Part shown: positions 1 through 9,722 of the stretch, one piece after another
How the letters are laid out: every line of letters begins with the position of its first letter
How positions within the stretch are numbered: the stretch's first letter is position 1
Origin: Zygnema cylindricum
Taxonomy: Eukaryota > Streptophyta > Zygnematophyceae > Zygnematales > Zygnemataceae
Assembly (NCBI GenBank): GCA_037447655.1
Contig: JBBHKE010002118.1
Coordinates: 192,019 to 256,018, forward strand
Direction of reading: 5' to 3'
Length of the DNA: 64,000 nt
The notes under the pieces: model-generated
Told to the model about the DNA's origin: nothing
Seen by the model: only the letters and a program-made list of their open reading frames with translations
Databases searched by the model: none
Made by a program: the position numbers and the translations under genes

Positions 1-711
1 GTGTCAAATGAATTGTTTCAAATGTTGCATCCACTTGTCAATCACCTCGTTGATTATCACTTGATCCCCTCAGTCATAAGTTTGAACTTCTTTTTTGAAT
101 TGTAGACTCTGGAGAAATAAACTTTTAAATAAAACTGCTTAATGATGGGAAAAAAGTTGCCAGTGAAAAAAAACAACGATGTTAATTGTGAATTTGAAAA
201 CTTAATTGTCGAAAGCAACCGTCTTAGCGCTTGTTGAATTATTAATGTTTCTACCTGTTTCTGTACAGTAGCTTTAGGGGAGGGCATTTAGCTCAAGTGG
301 GTAACAGTGGGTTCGCTATGGACATTCTCTTACATTCTTTCACCAGAAAGATATTGCCATGTAATTGAGGTATGAGATGTACTAAGCAGTGTTCTGTTAA
401 AATGCTGGGATACCGCAATACAAACAGGGGCTACTCAATTTGCCGTATCACTTGACCAGGGAAAAAGTTGAAACTGGCTTTCAGCAAGACCTTGCTCTTA
501 TTCGGGTGCGTAATCACATTTTTTTGTCTGTTGTCCATTACAATCGAATCGCAGATTGGTTTTCTTCCTTGTAATAAAAAAATTTTAAATGTAACTGCAG
601 ATGACAAGATAAATTTTGATTTTGATAAATGTGACTTGACAAACGACATTTTTTTGATTTTTTGTTGGATTGAAATCTAAAACTGAGCACCTTAACTCTG
701 ATTTGTATCAG
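1..711. other. Gene-free or intronic stretch
   Basis: I see no supported exon here. Short frames on both strands lack recognisable domains and codon bias. It is AT-rich and may be 5' intron or flank of the gene whose first visible exon starts at 712. Confidence 0.4.
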
Positions 712-774
712 GATCGTCTCAAAAAGGGGTGTCATCCAGAATATTTTGAAACGCCAGTGCCTACGGGTAAAGAG
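712..774 (+). CDS. Exon of unrecognised multi-exon gene (exon 1 seen)
   Basis: Exon-like block of 63 nt (21 codons, phase 0 on both sides). It is bounded by an AG acceptor (…GTATCAG) and a strong GTGAGT donor. It translates to DRLKKGCHPEYFETPVPTGK plus E. The same strand and phase recur in blocks 2233-2322 and 3067-3135, so I read the three as consecutive exons of one gene with introns of about 1.46 and 0.74 kb. Joined, the peptide is charged and Glu/Lys/Gln-rich, with a central coiled-coil-like stretch. I do not recognise the family. Start codon and earlier exons are not in the window. What is seen is the splice sites and open frame; that it is one gene is inference. Confidence 0.5.
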
Positions 775-1052
775 GTGAGTGTCAAAATGGCATTGGTATT
801 AGTAATTTATTTTTTTGTCGAACCTCTTATCATTATTGTCATCACCAATGAAAATGTGAGTTTTACATTGACAGGAAAGCAACTATGACATGTAGTACAA
901 GTTGAATCCTAGTTGCCATAGATAATCAAATCCAGTCACAGATCACAGACACTGTGAATCACTATTATGTTAAGGCATATTTAGTTCGAGGACTGGAGTT
1001 AATAATTGTATTTCCGGTGCAAATGATTGGCGAGTTTAGAACACAAAAAGAA

Positions 1053-1160
1053 TCACCGTTGAGATGAAAAACAGTTAGTATTATTAATACTATTCTTTGT
1101 TCATAGGGCAAAAAAGCGCGACCGAATTAGTGTAATTAATGCTACTAGTGATTCACGGTG
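1053..1160. mobile_element. Degenerate TA-flanked MITE end
   Basis: The right edge (about 1115-1160) reads GCGACCGAATTAGTGTAATT … GATTCACGGTG followed by TA. This closely matches the right terminus of the complete MITE at 20029-20511. The left edge is unclear: a CACCG at 1054 is not preceded by TA. It is probably a truncated or internally deleted member. Confidence 0.4.
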
Positions 1161-1447
1161 TAGAGTATGGGCAAGTTATTCTACTGATCTAATCTAATAA
1201 AAGCAGAAAACTTGATTTTACTCTGAGGGCTGGAGCAGGTGACTAGTGGCATGAGCACTCACCAGGGAGAGATCAATGACACGTAATTGGCCTCCCTCCT
1301 CCTCTTCCATTGGTTTTGCATCTTGTAAAGAGGGATTTGTGGAAGAAATGGGTGTACTGAAACAAAACCAAAACAAAACAGGAAAACATAACCAAAAAAG
1401 ACCCACCAAGAAAGAGAAAGGAAAAAAAAAAACCAAAATTATAAGTT

Positions 1448-1484
1448 AAAAAAAAAAAAAAAAACACAAAACCAAAAAAAAAAA

Positions 1485-1519
<35 letters not shown>

Positions 1520-1541
1520 CAAAAAAAAAAAAAAAAAAAAA
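1448..1541. repeat. A-rich low-complexity tract
   Basis: Almost pure adenine with occasional C, G or T over about 94 bp. It produces spurious poly-Phe/poly-Lys reading frames. It could be a retroposon tail, but no body of a retroelement is recognisable immediately upstream. Confidence 0.8.
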
Positions 1542-2232
1542 TAAATTGGTCCACTCTGCAACAATTGTGGCAAGAGGTGCATAAGACAATCCTGTTCGTG
1601 TTTTTTTTTGCAAGTTCTTAGTTTAGAAATTTTACGTTTGACATAGATTGGTGGACCTTCCAAGTTATGGTGTTTCAGAGGCATAGAAAAAGGAAGTGCT
1701 CAAATTGGATTCATTCACACTGTGTATCTTCTATAATCTTTATCGGTTTAAGTCATAACTATGATACAATGTCACTTCTTCCCATGACAACACCTTCCCT
1801 TTGTACTCTCAAGGTTCAAGTTTCTGTCAACACCAGTTGATTAAATTACCAACTTTAATTTGCTGGGTACTGTTTGTACGCATTCACTCATTTTGATCCA
1901 AATCCCTGCATGAATCCATTTTTGTCAAGGATTATTCTTTTTAATCATATACACCCAGTCCCGACATAAAACCATTTTTGCCAAGATGAAGACCATGTTT
2001 TTTTTTTTAAACCGAAAAAAGGGGCAAATTTGTCCATACTCACTAAGAGCTAGATAATGCAACAGATTTAAGGATAAACTTGTTCTCTGTCTCTGGGACT
2101 TATGCATAAATGGGCATGTAATAATAATAACATGCGGGTTTTGGTAAGAAACCTCCTAATTTGGGATTTGATTGTGCAAATATGTTACCGCACAAATTGA
2201 TGTTGTTTTAATATGGTGTGTTTGTTCGACAG

Positions 2233-2322
2233 GTGGAGCAGGAACGCCAAGGTCTTCAAGGCTATGCTTCCCGTTTAAGTAACGAGGAGCTGGAACTGGA
2301 AAAGGCGAGAAGCAAATTGAGT
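2233..2322 (+). CDS. Exon of unrecognised coiled-coil gene (exon 2 seen)
   Basis: Ninety nucleotides, 30 codons, phase 0. Acceptor GTTCGACAG, donor GTGAGT directly after TTGAGT. The peptide starts VEQERQGLQGYASRLS and continues with a Glu/Leu/Lys run typical of a coiled coil. The multiple-of-three length, good splice sites and GC content above the flanks support coding. Confidence 0.55.
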
Positions 2323-3066
2323 GTGAGTTGCTCATAAACCCTTAAACTCGCTTTCGGTTATTTGTGGGAAATACAATTCTATACAGACGAAGGCGACGAT
2401 GTGGGACAAGACTGTAAGTTTTGAATGTTGGGAGTAGTTGTTGGAAGGAAGTTAATAGCAGTGAAGTATACATTATCGAGTTTAAACAGTACACAGTTGT
2501 GTTGGGATTTCCTCCCTCGGATATCAACTGCAACTTTCTTTGAGTTTGTTGTTTGATTTTCATCATTGATGATAAGTGGGCGGAGTTTTTCCTTCATTCT
2601 CATTATCAACCAAAAATTAGAGCATAAATCTGTCAAAGTACGTGAATGGCCACCAACCCTCTTGCTAACGATTTAAACGATGCTTTCTGGGTTCATCTCT
2701 CCCCATGATTGATTCTGTGTATTTTGTGTCAGAAAAAATGATATGCTTTATGCCATAGCCTTTAACATATAGAAAACTACCTTGCCGGTTTCACAGAGTT
2801 GGTAGTATCGAATATACATTTATAAATGAGGTGAAGCAGGTGTAATGTGCCTATGCCTGAACTAGACCAATTGATGCTTTTGTTAATGATGTTTAATACT
2901 GAAAACTTATTCGGAAGTTCTAAATTTCCTGTAGTACCTCAGTTAATATGTATCTTCCACATTTGAAGGCTTCCTCATAAACCAGTCACTTCTATTAAGA
3001 CTAAAACGCAGGACTGTACTTTTGGCTATTGTTTCCTCACAACCTTTCTGAACCGCTTTTTCATAG
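2323..3066 (+). other. Probable intron 2 of the coiled-coil gene
   Basis: AT-rich, with stop codons in all frames and a pyrimidine-rich tract before the acceptor TTTTTCATAG at 3066. Nothing else is recognised. Confidence 0.4.
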
Positions 3067-3135
3067 GCTGAAAAAGTGACTCTCACAGCAGCACAACTTC
3101 TTTGGCATCAACGAATCGAAGAAGGCGGTTCTCAG
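3067..3135 (+). CDS. Exon of unrecognised coiled-coil gene (exon 3 seen)
   Basis: Sixty-nine nucleotides, 23 codons, phase 0, between CATAG and GTAAAA. The peptide begins AEKVTLTAAQLLWHQRIEEG, hydrophilic and helix-prone. It follows exon 2 in phase. The next exon is uncertain; a weak candidate is 3932-4033. Confidence 0.5.
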
Positions 3136-3684
3136 GTAAAAGCCTCGAAAACATTGGTCGGGATAAGTTTTTGAACAAAAGTTATGCCTTGGGTCTGACA
3201 TGATGATCGTGGGGTGCACGCAAGCAGTGGTCCTTCTTGAAATGTTTATTGACAAGGCTTACTAGATGGACTCTGTGTGAACCGAATATTTCCCTCATAT
3301 GTTTCCCCTCGACTGGTGCACGTGACACTTGGAATTTTCTGGTAACTTTTGGCAACCTTGTGTGATAAACTGCAGGCTTTGAGCTAAACATTGCATTCAG
3401 AAAACAAGAGTTGAGGAACGTACACGCTACACTATTAAAGGTTTCCAACATTGACTGATATGTCCATACCAGTGAGACAGCCACTTGTCTTCTTGCTCAT
3501 TGATTAGCCGCAGGTCAGATGCCCCGTCAGGGTTTGTTCTTCTGTTTATAAATTCCAGTGGTAGAAAAGGAAGGAAGGGACTCGAATTCTTTGAGACTTG
3601 CTTCTCGTGTATCAACATTTTCAATATTTTTGTGCTTCACAAGCATTACCAATCCACCTATGAGAGTCAACATGTGTTGCACCA

Positions 3685-3797
3685 AAAAATAAATTCTTTT
3701 GCTTGCTTCCCTCAACCTGTAGTTTTTTCAGGTTTGGTCTTGCCGCCCCTTTTTGTACCGTGGACTCAGATGGTTTACCATCGCGCTTTTTAATAAA
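3685..3797 (+). mobile_element. 5'-truncated LINE 3' end
   Basis: About 110 bp shared with the 3' ends at 57.74-57.84 kb and, reverse-complemented, 27.76-27.83 kb. Shared pieces are TTTGCTTGCTTCCCTC, TGCCGCCCCTTTTTGT and the terminal hairpin GATGGTTTACCATC (3769-3782) followed by GCGCTTTTTAAT. No coding part remains, consistent with early abortion of reverse transcription. Confidence 0.7.
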
Positions 3798-3931
3798 GTC
3801 TTGATTTCTTATTTTACAAAAGTAAGAATTCAGGTTTTGTCCCTTGATGCCTGATTTTATGTGGTATGGAGAAGGATTAACTAAGAGCTTCCTGATCATG
3901 GGCTGGGCTCATTCATTCCTGTCCATTTCAG

Positions 3932-4033
3932 CCAATTTTTACTTCAACAAAGATCAAAACCAAAAGGATCCTAGCGGCAACAATCGGCTTTATTAAAACA
4001 GCACAACCATTTGCGCACATGGAAACAAACTGA
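3932..4033 (+). CDS. Weak candidate terminal exon
   Basis: An acceptor-like TCCATTTCAG precedes a 33-codon frame in the right phase for the gene at 712-3135, ending in TGA. The peptide is basic (PIFTSTKIKTKRIL…). It abuts the LINE relic on the other strand, so it may be chance. Confidence 0.2.
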   Translation, partial: PIFTSTKIKTKRILAATIGFIKTAQPFAHMETN

Positions 4034-4059
4034 AGGAAATGCCAAAAAAAACCGAAAAA

Positions 4060-5250
4060 ACTCTAGCAAAATCTACCAAACCATATCCCAACATATCTGA
4101 AATCCCTGAAAGTGGCAACAACGCCGTAAACTTCCATGCAGGAGGAGCACGCTGACAATGGGAACGCGGCGACGATCTGTAACCGCAATAGCAGATTGAA
4201 GAAGGATGGATGCCTGCACATGCTGTAAAGCCACGGATAGATACTGACGATGGACAGAAAGCTCTCAGAGCCCCTCGTCTCTATAAACATCGACCACAAG
4301 AACAAATTCACTCAACCCAAGCAATACCCAAAGAACCCAAAAATCATTGCTTAAAAAATTTGGCGCTCATAATCCCACTCCTTGTTCTTAGCAACTTTAC
4401 ACGCCGCCACTCTTAACTTGCCAAACCGCCTGACTGCGGAGACAGGGTTCGATGAAAAAATGTCTCCAGGAATTCAACGGGCACCATCGAGCAGAAACAT
4501 CCCGTCAAATATTAACCCAGAAACATTAATCCAGCTCAAAGGAATGAGACTTCATCGCGAGCACAATTTCCCACCACTGGAGAAATGTTCGCAACAGTGT
4601 CTCGAAGAGTGTCATGCGCGTCAATCGTGTCACCAACGTTGGATTAACGAAACAAATGGACGTATCAGGCTCAAGAGCACAGCCACACAAACAAATTAGA
4701 GAGCTGAGTAAAGCTGGATGAAGGAAGCCAAGCCTAAACTGGAGGGCAGTGAGACGTGACACAAAAAGGGGAGAGAACGGGTGTAGCCAGAAGCCAAGTT
4801 TGTCAAAAAGAAGCGCTTCGAATGAATTATTATTTTATAAAGTATTTGCGCTCATAAATTATTTTCTTGCATCGCACAACATGATCCGTAACAAGGGTGG
4901 ACAAAACCGGCATCGCTGCCAAAGCAATACATTGGAGGAAGAGAGCATGTTTGGAGCACATGCTGCCTCCAAAGGGGATGTACACCATCCAAAACACAAG
5001 GGATGAGGGGGGAAAGTACACAAACATCCCCAACGAAGTTACAGATAGCGACTGTCGAGACAAAAAGACAAGTGCAGTAAGCACCACCCATGCCGCAGAG
5101 AAAGCACATCCCCCAAGGGGAGATGGGAGCAGACACCTGAGTTCAAGTCACAGAAGACCAATAAATAGTGGAGGACGACAGCTAAGGGATTATCGAGGGC
5201 GGATAGAGCTGACTTAAGATCTAAGTGGAGAGGAGGAAGGTGAGAGGCAT
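4060..5250 (-). mobile_element. Degenerate LINE relic, C-terminal part
   Basis: Nucleotide and peptide similarity to the better LINE copy at 27.8-29.25 kb, in the same orientation. Around 4640-4760 the peptide LQFRLGFLHPALLSSLICLC corresponds to the segment preceding the zinc-binding motif of that copy. Further matches occur near 4141-4290 and 4880-5170. Many stops and frameshifts are present. The right part near 5.1-5.25 kb matches the segment encoding the post-RT region. It is an old, dead copy of the same family. Confidence 0.65.
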
Positions 5251-5259
5251 GAACATTGG

Positions 5260-6006
5260 TCAGTGAAACACATTCCAGTGAAAGGCCAAAAAGCCTTTAC
5301 CAAGAGAGTAAAGGGTCTTGAGGAAGTCATCCAAGATTGAAACATGTTTCGTACCTACTGTTTTTCCAAGCTGTCAGCATTAACTATGGTCGTGTATATG
5401 GCTGACACTATTTTGGCAAGCAGTAGATGAACCTCTCAATTCCGCGTGTTGCTTTGAAATAGAAGGGTTGCTATGTATAACGAGGCATGTGTGCTGCGCA
5501 TCTTATCTTTGTTTGACTAGCACAATCCGTGTGCTTGATGACAAACTTTTGATGCACCCAAGCGAGTCGATATTGGATATTACCCGACTCGCCACTACTT
5601 CAATCAAAACAGTACACAACCTTTGTATGCATAAGCTGTTCGTATTTGGCATAGCTTGAATAACAGTTTCTGCCCATGCTATTAAAACGACAGGAAACAC
5701 TCTTTAAAGGAACATCATCAGGCAGAAACAAGCTAAACGCACCATCAGCTCCATAACTCCGGAAATAGTGTGACATCCATTTAGCATCTCAGAATTACAA
5801 TGTCTACCACCAAAGCAAAAAGGCCAATATTCGCATCACATGAACACACACCCTTTTCTCCAAACAACCTTATGTCCCAGAATCCTACCTCGAAGAGACA
5901 TAAAATTTCCATACACACTGCTTTGATTCATTTTTATCAGATGACAACAATTGCATTGTAGTCACAACACCGTAAAAGCTGATGTGGAACTACGACATTC
6001 TGTAGC
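5260..6006. other. No gene recognised
   Basis: AT-rich intergenic sequence between a LINE relic and the RPL26 exon. Frames on both strands are short and without recognisable motifs. Downstream of the - strand RPL26 stop this would hold its 3' UTR and poly(A) signal. Confidence 0.4.
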
Positions 6007-6176
6007 TTAATCTATGTCCTGCATGGGTTGTGCCAAATCTTCGCTATACTTGCCCTTGCCCTTATCCGCAGCCCGTCCTTTGCCCTTCCTGTCCAGTAAA
6101 GCTTTGCGATCCTTGTCCAGTTTCAGTTTTGTCACGACCACCTTCGAAGGGTGGATGCCAACGTTCACCGTGGCTC
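6007..6176 (-). CDS. RPL26: Ribosomal protein uL24 (RPL26), last exon
   Basis: The cytosolic 60S ribosomal protein L26/uL24 binds rRNA near the polypeptide exit tunnel. The frame (56 codons plus 2 nt, with TAA at 6007-6009) reads [20 protein letters not shown], then [20 protein letters not shown] and an acidic tail ending MQDID. This is the well-known C-terminal third of plant and animal RPL26. The exon starts after AATGATGCAG in the - strand sense, splitting a Gly codon. I could not find the N-terminal exons. Upstream on this strand lie a (GA)n run and an assembly gap, so they may be farther off or lost in the gap. The sequence shows no internal lesion, but an isolated exon copy cannot be excluded. 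Confidence 0.85.
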
Positions 6177-6381
6177 CTGCATCATTCCGAACAAGATCCA
6201 CACTAAAAACATCAGATTTCCATGTTGCGAAAACATTATTATGGAAACAATGCAGGAATTCAAAGATCAACAAGGGCAGGAGACAAAGCACGAGGTTAAG
6301 CCATTGCAAACCATACAGACGGGTAATTTTACGTCATCACAAACCAGACAGTTTTCGACTCTGGAGCTGAAACAAACCAAA

Positions 6382-6387
<6 letters not shown>

Positions 6388-6462
<75 letters not shown>
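6388..6462. repeat. (GA)n microsatellite ending at gap
   Basis: Perfect GA dinucleotide repeat, about 37 units, running directly into ten Ns. The true length is unknown. Confidence 0.95.
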
Positions 6463-6472
6463 NNNNNNNNNN
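6463..6472. other. Assembly gap (10 N)
   Basis: Ten Ns, probably a placeholder of unknown size caused by the GA repeat. Confidence 0.98.
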
Positions 6473-7628
6473 TTAAAACGCCAGCCTTTTTTTTAGGCAT
6501 GTATCTAAATCATGTTCGTAACCGCGTACTAACCCATAGGGCTCTAGGTTATCTCAGATTTCGCTTTTGTCCAGGTCTTCTTTGCCTACCTTTGGTGCAA
6601 AGGAATTTTACCTTTATAGGCCTCCCTTCTCTCGACAACATTCCCTCACATGTCGGACCTTTATCTTTGCCCATTGTTCTTCTTTTACTAAAGAAAATTT
6701 TACAAAGCATACATTACTTATTGATTTTTTTATATAAACAAATTAAAATAAGCAAAATTATACAAAGCATACATCTCTTATGCCAAAACCTATTCTGCAT
6801 CAAACTTTTTCAATTAAATTTCCCCTTTCTTGTCCATTTCGTACGAAACATATTAAAACGAATAAAATTAAACAAATATATTTTTTTAGTTATTCATTAC
6901 ATACGAAACATTTTAAAAGAAATCATTTTCTTCTTGTTACCCGTTTCTATTTCCAGGCTGTACACTCCCTTACAACAGCTCTCTTCCCTCCGGATATTTC
7001 CATTTTAAGGAAACGTGGTTTCCATCCGTTTCTTCTGGACCTGTTTTCGCTTTAGACTCTATTGGATCTCGGGATACCCAATCATGCGCCAATGCTTGTA
7101 CTAAATCTATGTACGGATTTTTTTTCCGACCGCAAAATTTTATGTTATCATGCTATTGTCTTACAAGTGACCCTGTTTATTCTGAAGGGCAAGGCATTTC
7201 CGGTCCTGGTACATACGCAAAATTGTGTCCCAAAAAAGAAGGTGAGGAATTTTGTGATGTCAAAATATGAAATATTTAATAGTTGTCAAAATGGACAATA
7301 GTTAACAACTTGTCAAAATGAAAATCTTGTCTCTATTGCCAATCTTTTGATGTCTTGTGGACAACGCTACGGTTATTTTTGAAGGATTTTGCTTTATGGT
7401 TTTGGCGTCCCAGTGTACTATATTTCAATAGTGTAGTTAGTTATCATTATTAATCCTTTAGGATATATGTACATCTAGTGGTTTTTGTTTCCTTCGATAT
7501 ATAATAATAACAACAATAGTTTTTTGTGTAAAATGTTCATTGTTTTATTCTTACATGATGTATAATAACTAATAGTTTTTCTAATTTTGGGTTTTGGTTT
7601 ATGTGGGTGTCCAATGGTTTTCTTACAG
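6473..7628. other. No firm gene; possible upstream introns of WSC-like gene
   Basis: Strongly T-rich. Around 6690-6930 a short segment recurs imperfectly (…TTACAAAGCATACAT… twice, and CGAAACATATTAAAACGA / CGAAACATTTTAAAAGAA). A 21-nt AG/GT-bounded block at about 7189-7209 has the same phase as the micro-exons downstream and could be another one, at low confidence. Confidence 0.35.
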
Positions 7629-7652
7629 GGCCGTTTCCACCACCTGTCGAAG
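7629..7652 (+). CDS. Pro-rich 24-nt micro-exon
   Basis: TCTTACAG acceptor, 24 nt, then GTCAGT donor. In phase 1 it encodes (G)PFPPPVE(G). It has the same size and phase as the block at 8149-8172. It is interpreted as a spacer exon of the extracellular-type gene ending in the Cys-rich exon at 8737. Confidence 0.45.
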
Positions 7653-8148
7653 GTCAGTAAATTCCTACAACTAGAAAAAGTCATCTTAGGACAAGGTTAT
7701 ATTGGAGATTATTCCTAATGCATTCTTCTTCAAACAATTTCCTTTTTCGCATTTTATTTGCTTCAGAAGTTAATAATGATGCTTTTGATGTCTCTTAGGA
7801 GACCAAGTTTTTTTTTTTTTCCCCTTTATTTGCTGCGTGAACTCCTAGGATGAAACTTGAAAGTACTTCGATACTAACGCATCTTTATGTATTGTTTGGG
7901 GTTTTTGGGCATTTCGTTTTCCCTATTCAACTTTGGGTTTTTTTATCTTTGTTCTTTCTCATGGAGATTTGCCTTATGCAAGATATTGAGGATGTTGTGC
8001 AAGACACCATATTGAATTTCTTTCCTGTCCAAACTTTATTTTTTCAAACGTATTGTTTGCCATCCTTCTGCTATCTTTTCTTGAATATTAGTTTAATAAT
8101 TTCAAATTAGTTGATGACAGTTAGTTTCTTTGTTTGTTTTTTTTGCAG

Positions 8149-8172
8149 CGCCACCTCCGCTTAAACCTGTTG
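8149..8172 (+). CDS. Second Pro-rich 24-nt micro-exon
   Basis: Bounded by a T-rich TTTTTTGCAG acceptor and GTACGT donor. Twenty-four nt in phase 1 encoding (x)PPPLKPV(G). The symmetric phase means it can be skipped or duplicated without frameshift. Two such units in a row suggest a repeated proline hinge. Confidence 0.5.
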
Positions 8173-8270
8173 GTACGTTTATACCTTTTTCGAAGCCCCT
8201 TGTTTTTTTATTTCTAGAGTCAAAACATGAATTTGGGACAATTTTGAAATGTTAAATTCTTATTCAACAG

Positions 8271-8320
8271 GACTTGATCCATGTACTCTCAATGGGTATT
8301 GGCTAGAAGTGGCTTTTTGA
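8271..8320 (+). CDS. Possible exon after second micro-exon
   Basis: After TTATTCAACAG the phase-1 frame reads LDPCTLNGYWLEVAF and then TGA. A donor inside it is not convincing. It could be an alternative terminal exon or a false acceptor. Confidence 0.25.
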
Positions 8321-8499
8321 TGACCATCTTCATGACATGTTTTTCTTTCTTGGAAAGTTGGAGTCAATATGGTGTTTGCTAATTCAGTAAAGGTAAATGC
8401 TAATGAAATTTCACTGTGCACAGTTCAATGTGGAATGAGATTAACCGATATGTAATAGTTTCTCTCCTTCGAAAAAAGATGCAAGGGAGTCTACAATGG

Positions 8500-8545
8500 T
8501 AGTTTCTATGGACCCAGATGGTTTACCATCGCGCTTTTTAATTCA
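8500..8545 (+). mobile_element. LINE 3'-terminal hairpin remnant
   Basis: GACCCA, hairpin GATGGTTTACCATC (8517-8530), then GCGCTTTTTAATTC. It is the same 3' signature as at 3769 and 27773, here with almost nothing upstream, so an extreme 5' truncation. Confidence 0.65.
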
Positions 8546-8736
8546 ATCATGTTGGACAATGATAGTGGCAGTAACAATTAGCTATTTTCCTTGATATCCA
8601 TTTCCCCCGTAACTTTCATTAAAAGCAATTGGGATTCCATAGCGTCGCTTAACACATTCTTTGTGACTTTGTTCAAGGACCAGTTGTCATTTATACCTTA
8701 TTTTCTTTATCTGCTTGACCATATTCATAAATGCAG

Positions 8737-9039
8737 GTTGTAGTCTTCCATTCAACTGTTCCGACCCATCTGGCTACTATTATTTTCAATTGTTGTCCCT
8801 CCGTTATCTGAGGTTCACCGCCAATTATACGGTTGGCATTGATATTTGGCCTAGAAGTGGGTCTGGCCAACGGTGCGCCAAATATTGTAAATCATATCCA
8901 GCGGGATTTGCCGTTGGTCACGATAAACGTTCAAACTACTATAGATGCTATTGTTTGAAGTCCCCACTCACATACAAAGAGGGTGGCGATTCAATTCCCG
9001 AGGATTTGACTGTCTACTACAGCACGTCATGCCCAAAAT
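8737..9039 (+). CDS. Cys-rich WSC-like domain exon
   Basis: Acceptor ATAAATGCAG, donor GTGAGT at 9040; about 101 codons, phase 1 at both ends. It begins GCSLPFNCSDPSGYYYFQLL and includes a compact core, QRCAKYCKSYPAGFAVG followed by YYRCYCLKS, ending with a Cys pair (TSCPK). The CxxxC … GFAVG … CYC spacing resembles WSC or related carbohydrate-binding modules of secreted or cell-wall proteins. Together with the upstream proline micro-exons of the same phase this looks like a modular extracellular or wall protein. The signal peptide and start are not found. If the donor is not used, the frame runs to a TGA at 9062-9064. Confidence 0.55.
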
Positions 9040-9505
9040 GTGAGTATATAAATGTGCTTTACTGATTTTGGTATGCAACTGTTTTGCATACGTTTTTTTC
9101 GTTTTTGTCTCCTGGAAAGTCAGGATATTAGTAATGAAAGTAAAAATGTTTTATGGTGTTTTCTTTTTCTTCCAAAACCATGGAATTTACGAAGGCAAAA
9201 AAAATTAACACTGTTTGTGTAACACTTTCTAAAACACAATGATCTCTGGGTTTTAAAACAACGAAGCGCTTATGTTCAGATATTTTAAGTGGAATTCCCT
9301 CCTCTAAAGCTGACATTTTCCGAACATTTTATTGTGTTACTTCTTAAAAAAACCTGAATGTTCTTACTAAATATGGGACTGTCATTTCTTGTGTGGATCA
9401 GTAGCCGGTTATTCTTAACAGGTGTCTAAGTGGAGGTAATTCCTCTTTCGCTAACAATTTACATAAATATAAATTTCACATAATTATCTCTCCATTACGA
9501 AGCTA
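9040..9505. other. No gene recognised
   Basis: AT-rich sequence downstream of the WSC-like exon, probably intron or 3' flank. No exon with paired splice sites is seen. Confidence 0.35.
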
Positions 9506-9722
9506 CACGGGTAATCGTTATTAGTGTTAAAGTTTTATTCGCGCCTTAAAACATCTCTTCTCTGTGCACACTTGTCCGATTGTCAATCTGAGACCGCCAA
9601 TAAGAAGGTGAGAATTTTGCCTTCCAATATCAACCATCGGATTGACAATCTGGCAAGTGTGCAGGAAGAAAACATGTCTTAAGTGTCGAAAAAAACTTTA
9701 ATACTAATAATGATTAGCGGTT
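9506..9722. mobile_element. Foldback MITE flanked by TA
   Basis: 217-bp imperfect palindrome. Left end CACGGGTAATCGTTATTAGT, right end complementary to it (…ACTAATAATGATTAGCGGTT), each flanked by TA (9504-9505 and 9723-9724). Arms pair along most of the length (e.g. GTGCACACTTGTCCGATTGT vs its inverse near 9650). It is the same family as 17426-18078, which is 216 bp once a nested insert is removed. It has no coding capacity; it is a Tc1/mariner/Stowaway-like non-autonomous element by TA duplication. Confidence 0.8.

Larger units (their letters stand above)
775..2232 (+). other. Probable intron 1 of the coiled-coil gene
   Basis: AT-rich sequence between two phase-0 exons. It holds a MITE-like terminus near 1115-1160 and a long A-rich tract at 1448-1541. 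No other coding signal is seen. Confidence 0.4.

Noticed and set aside
1273-1684. Long Phe-rich frames on the - strand
   Set aside because: Low-complexity translation of the A-rich tract.
4382-4699. + strand frame of 105 codons
   Set aside because: Antisense to the LINE relic; no independent support.
6151-7008. 285-codon + strand frame spanning the gap
   Set aside because: Runs through antisense RPL26, (GA)n and Ns; not a real gene.
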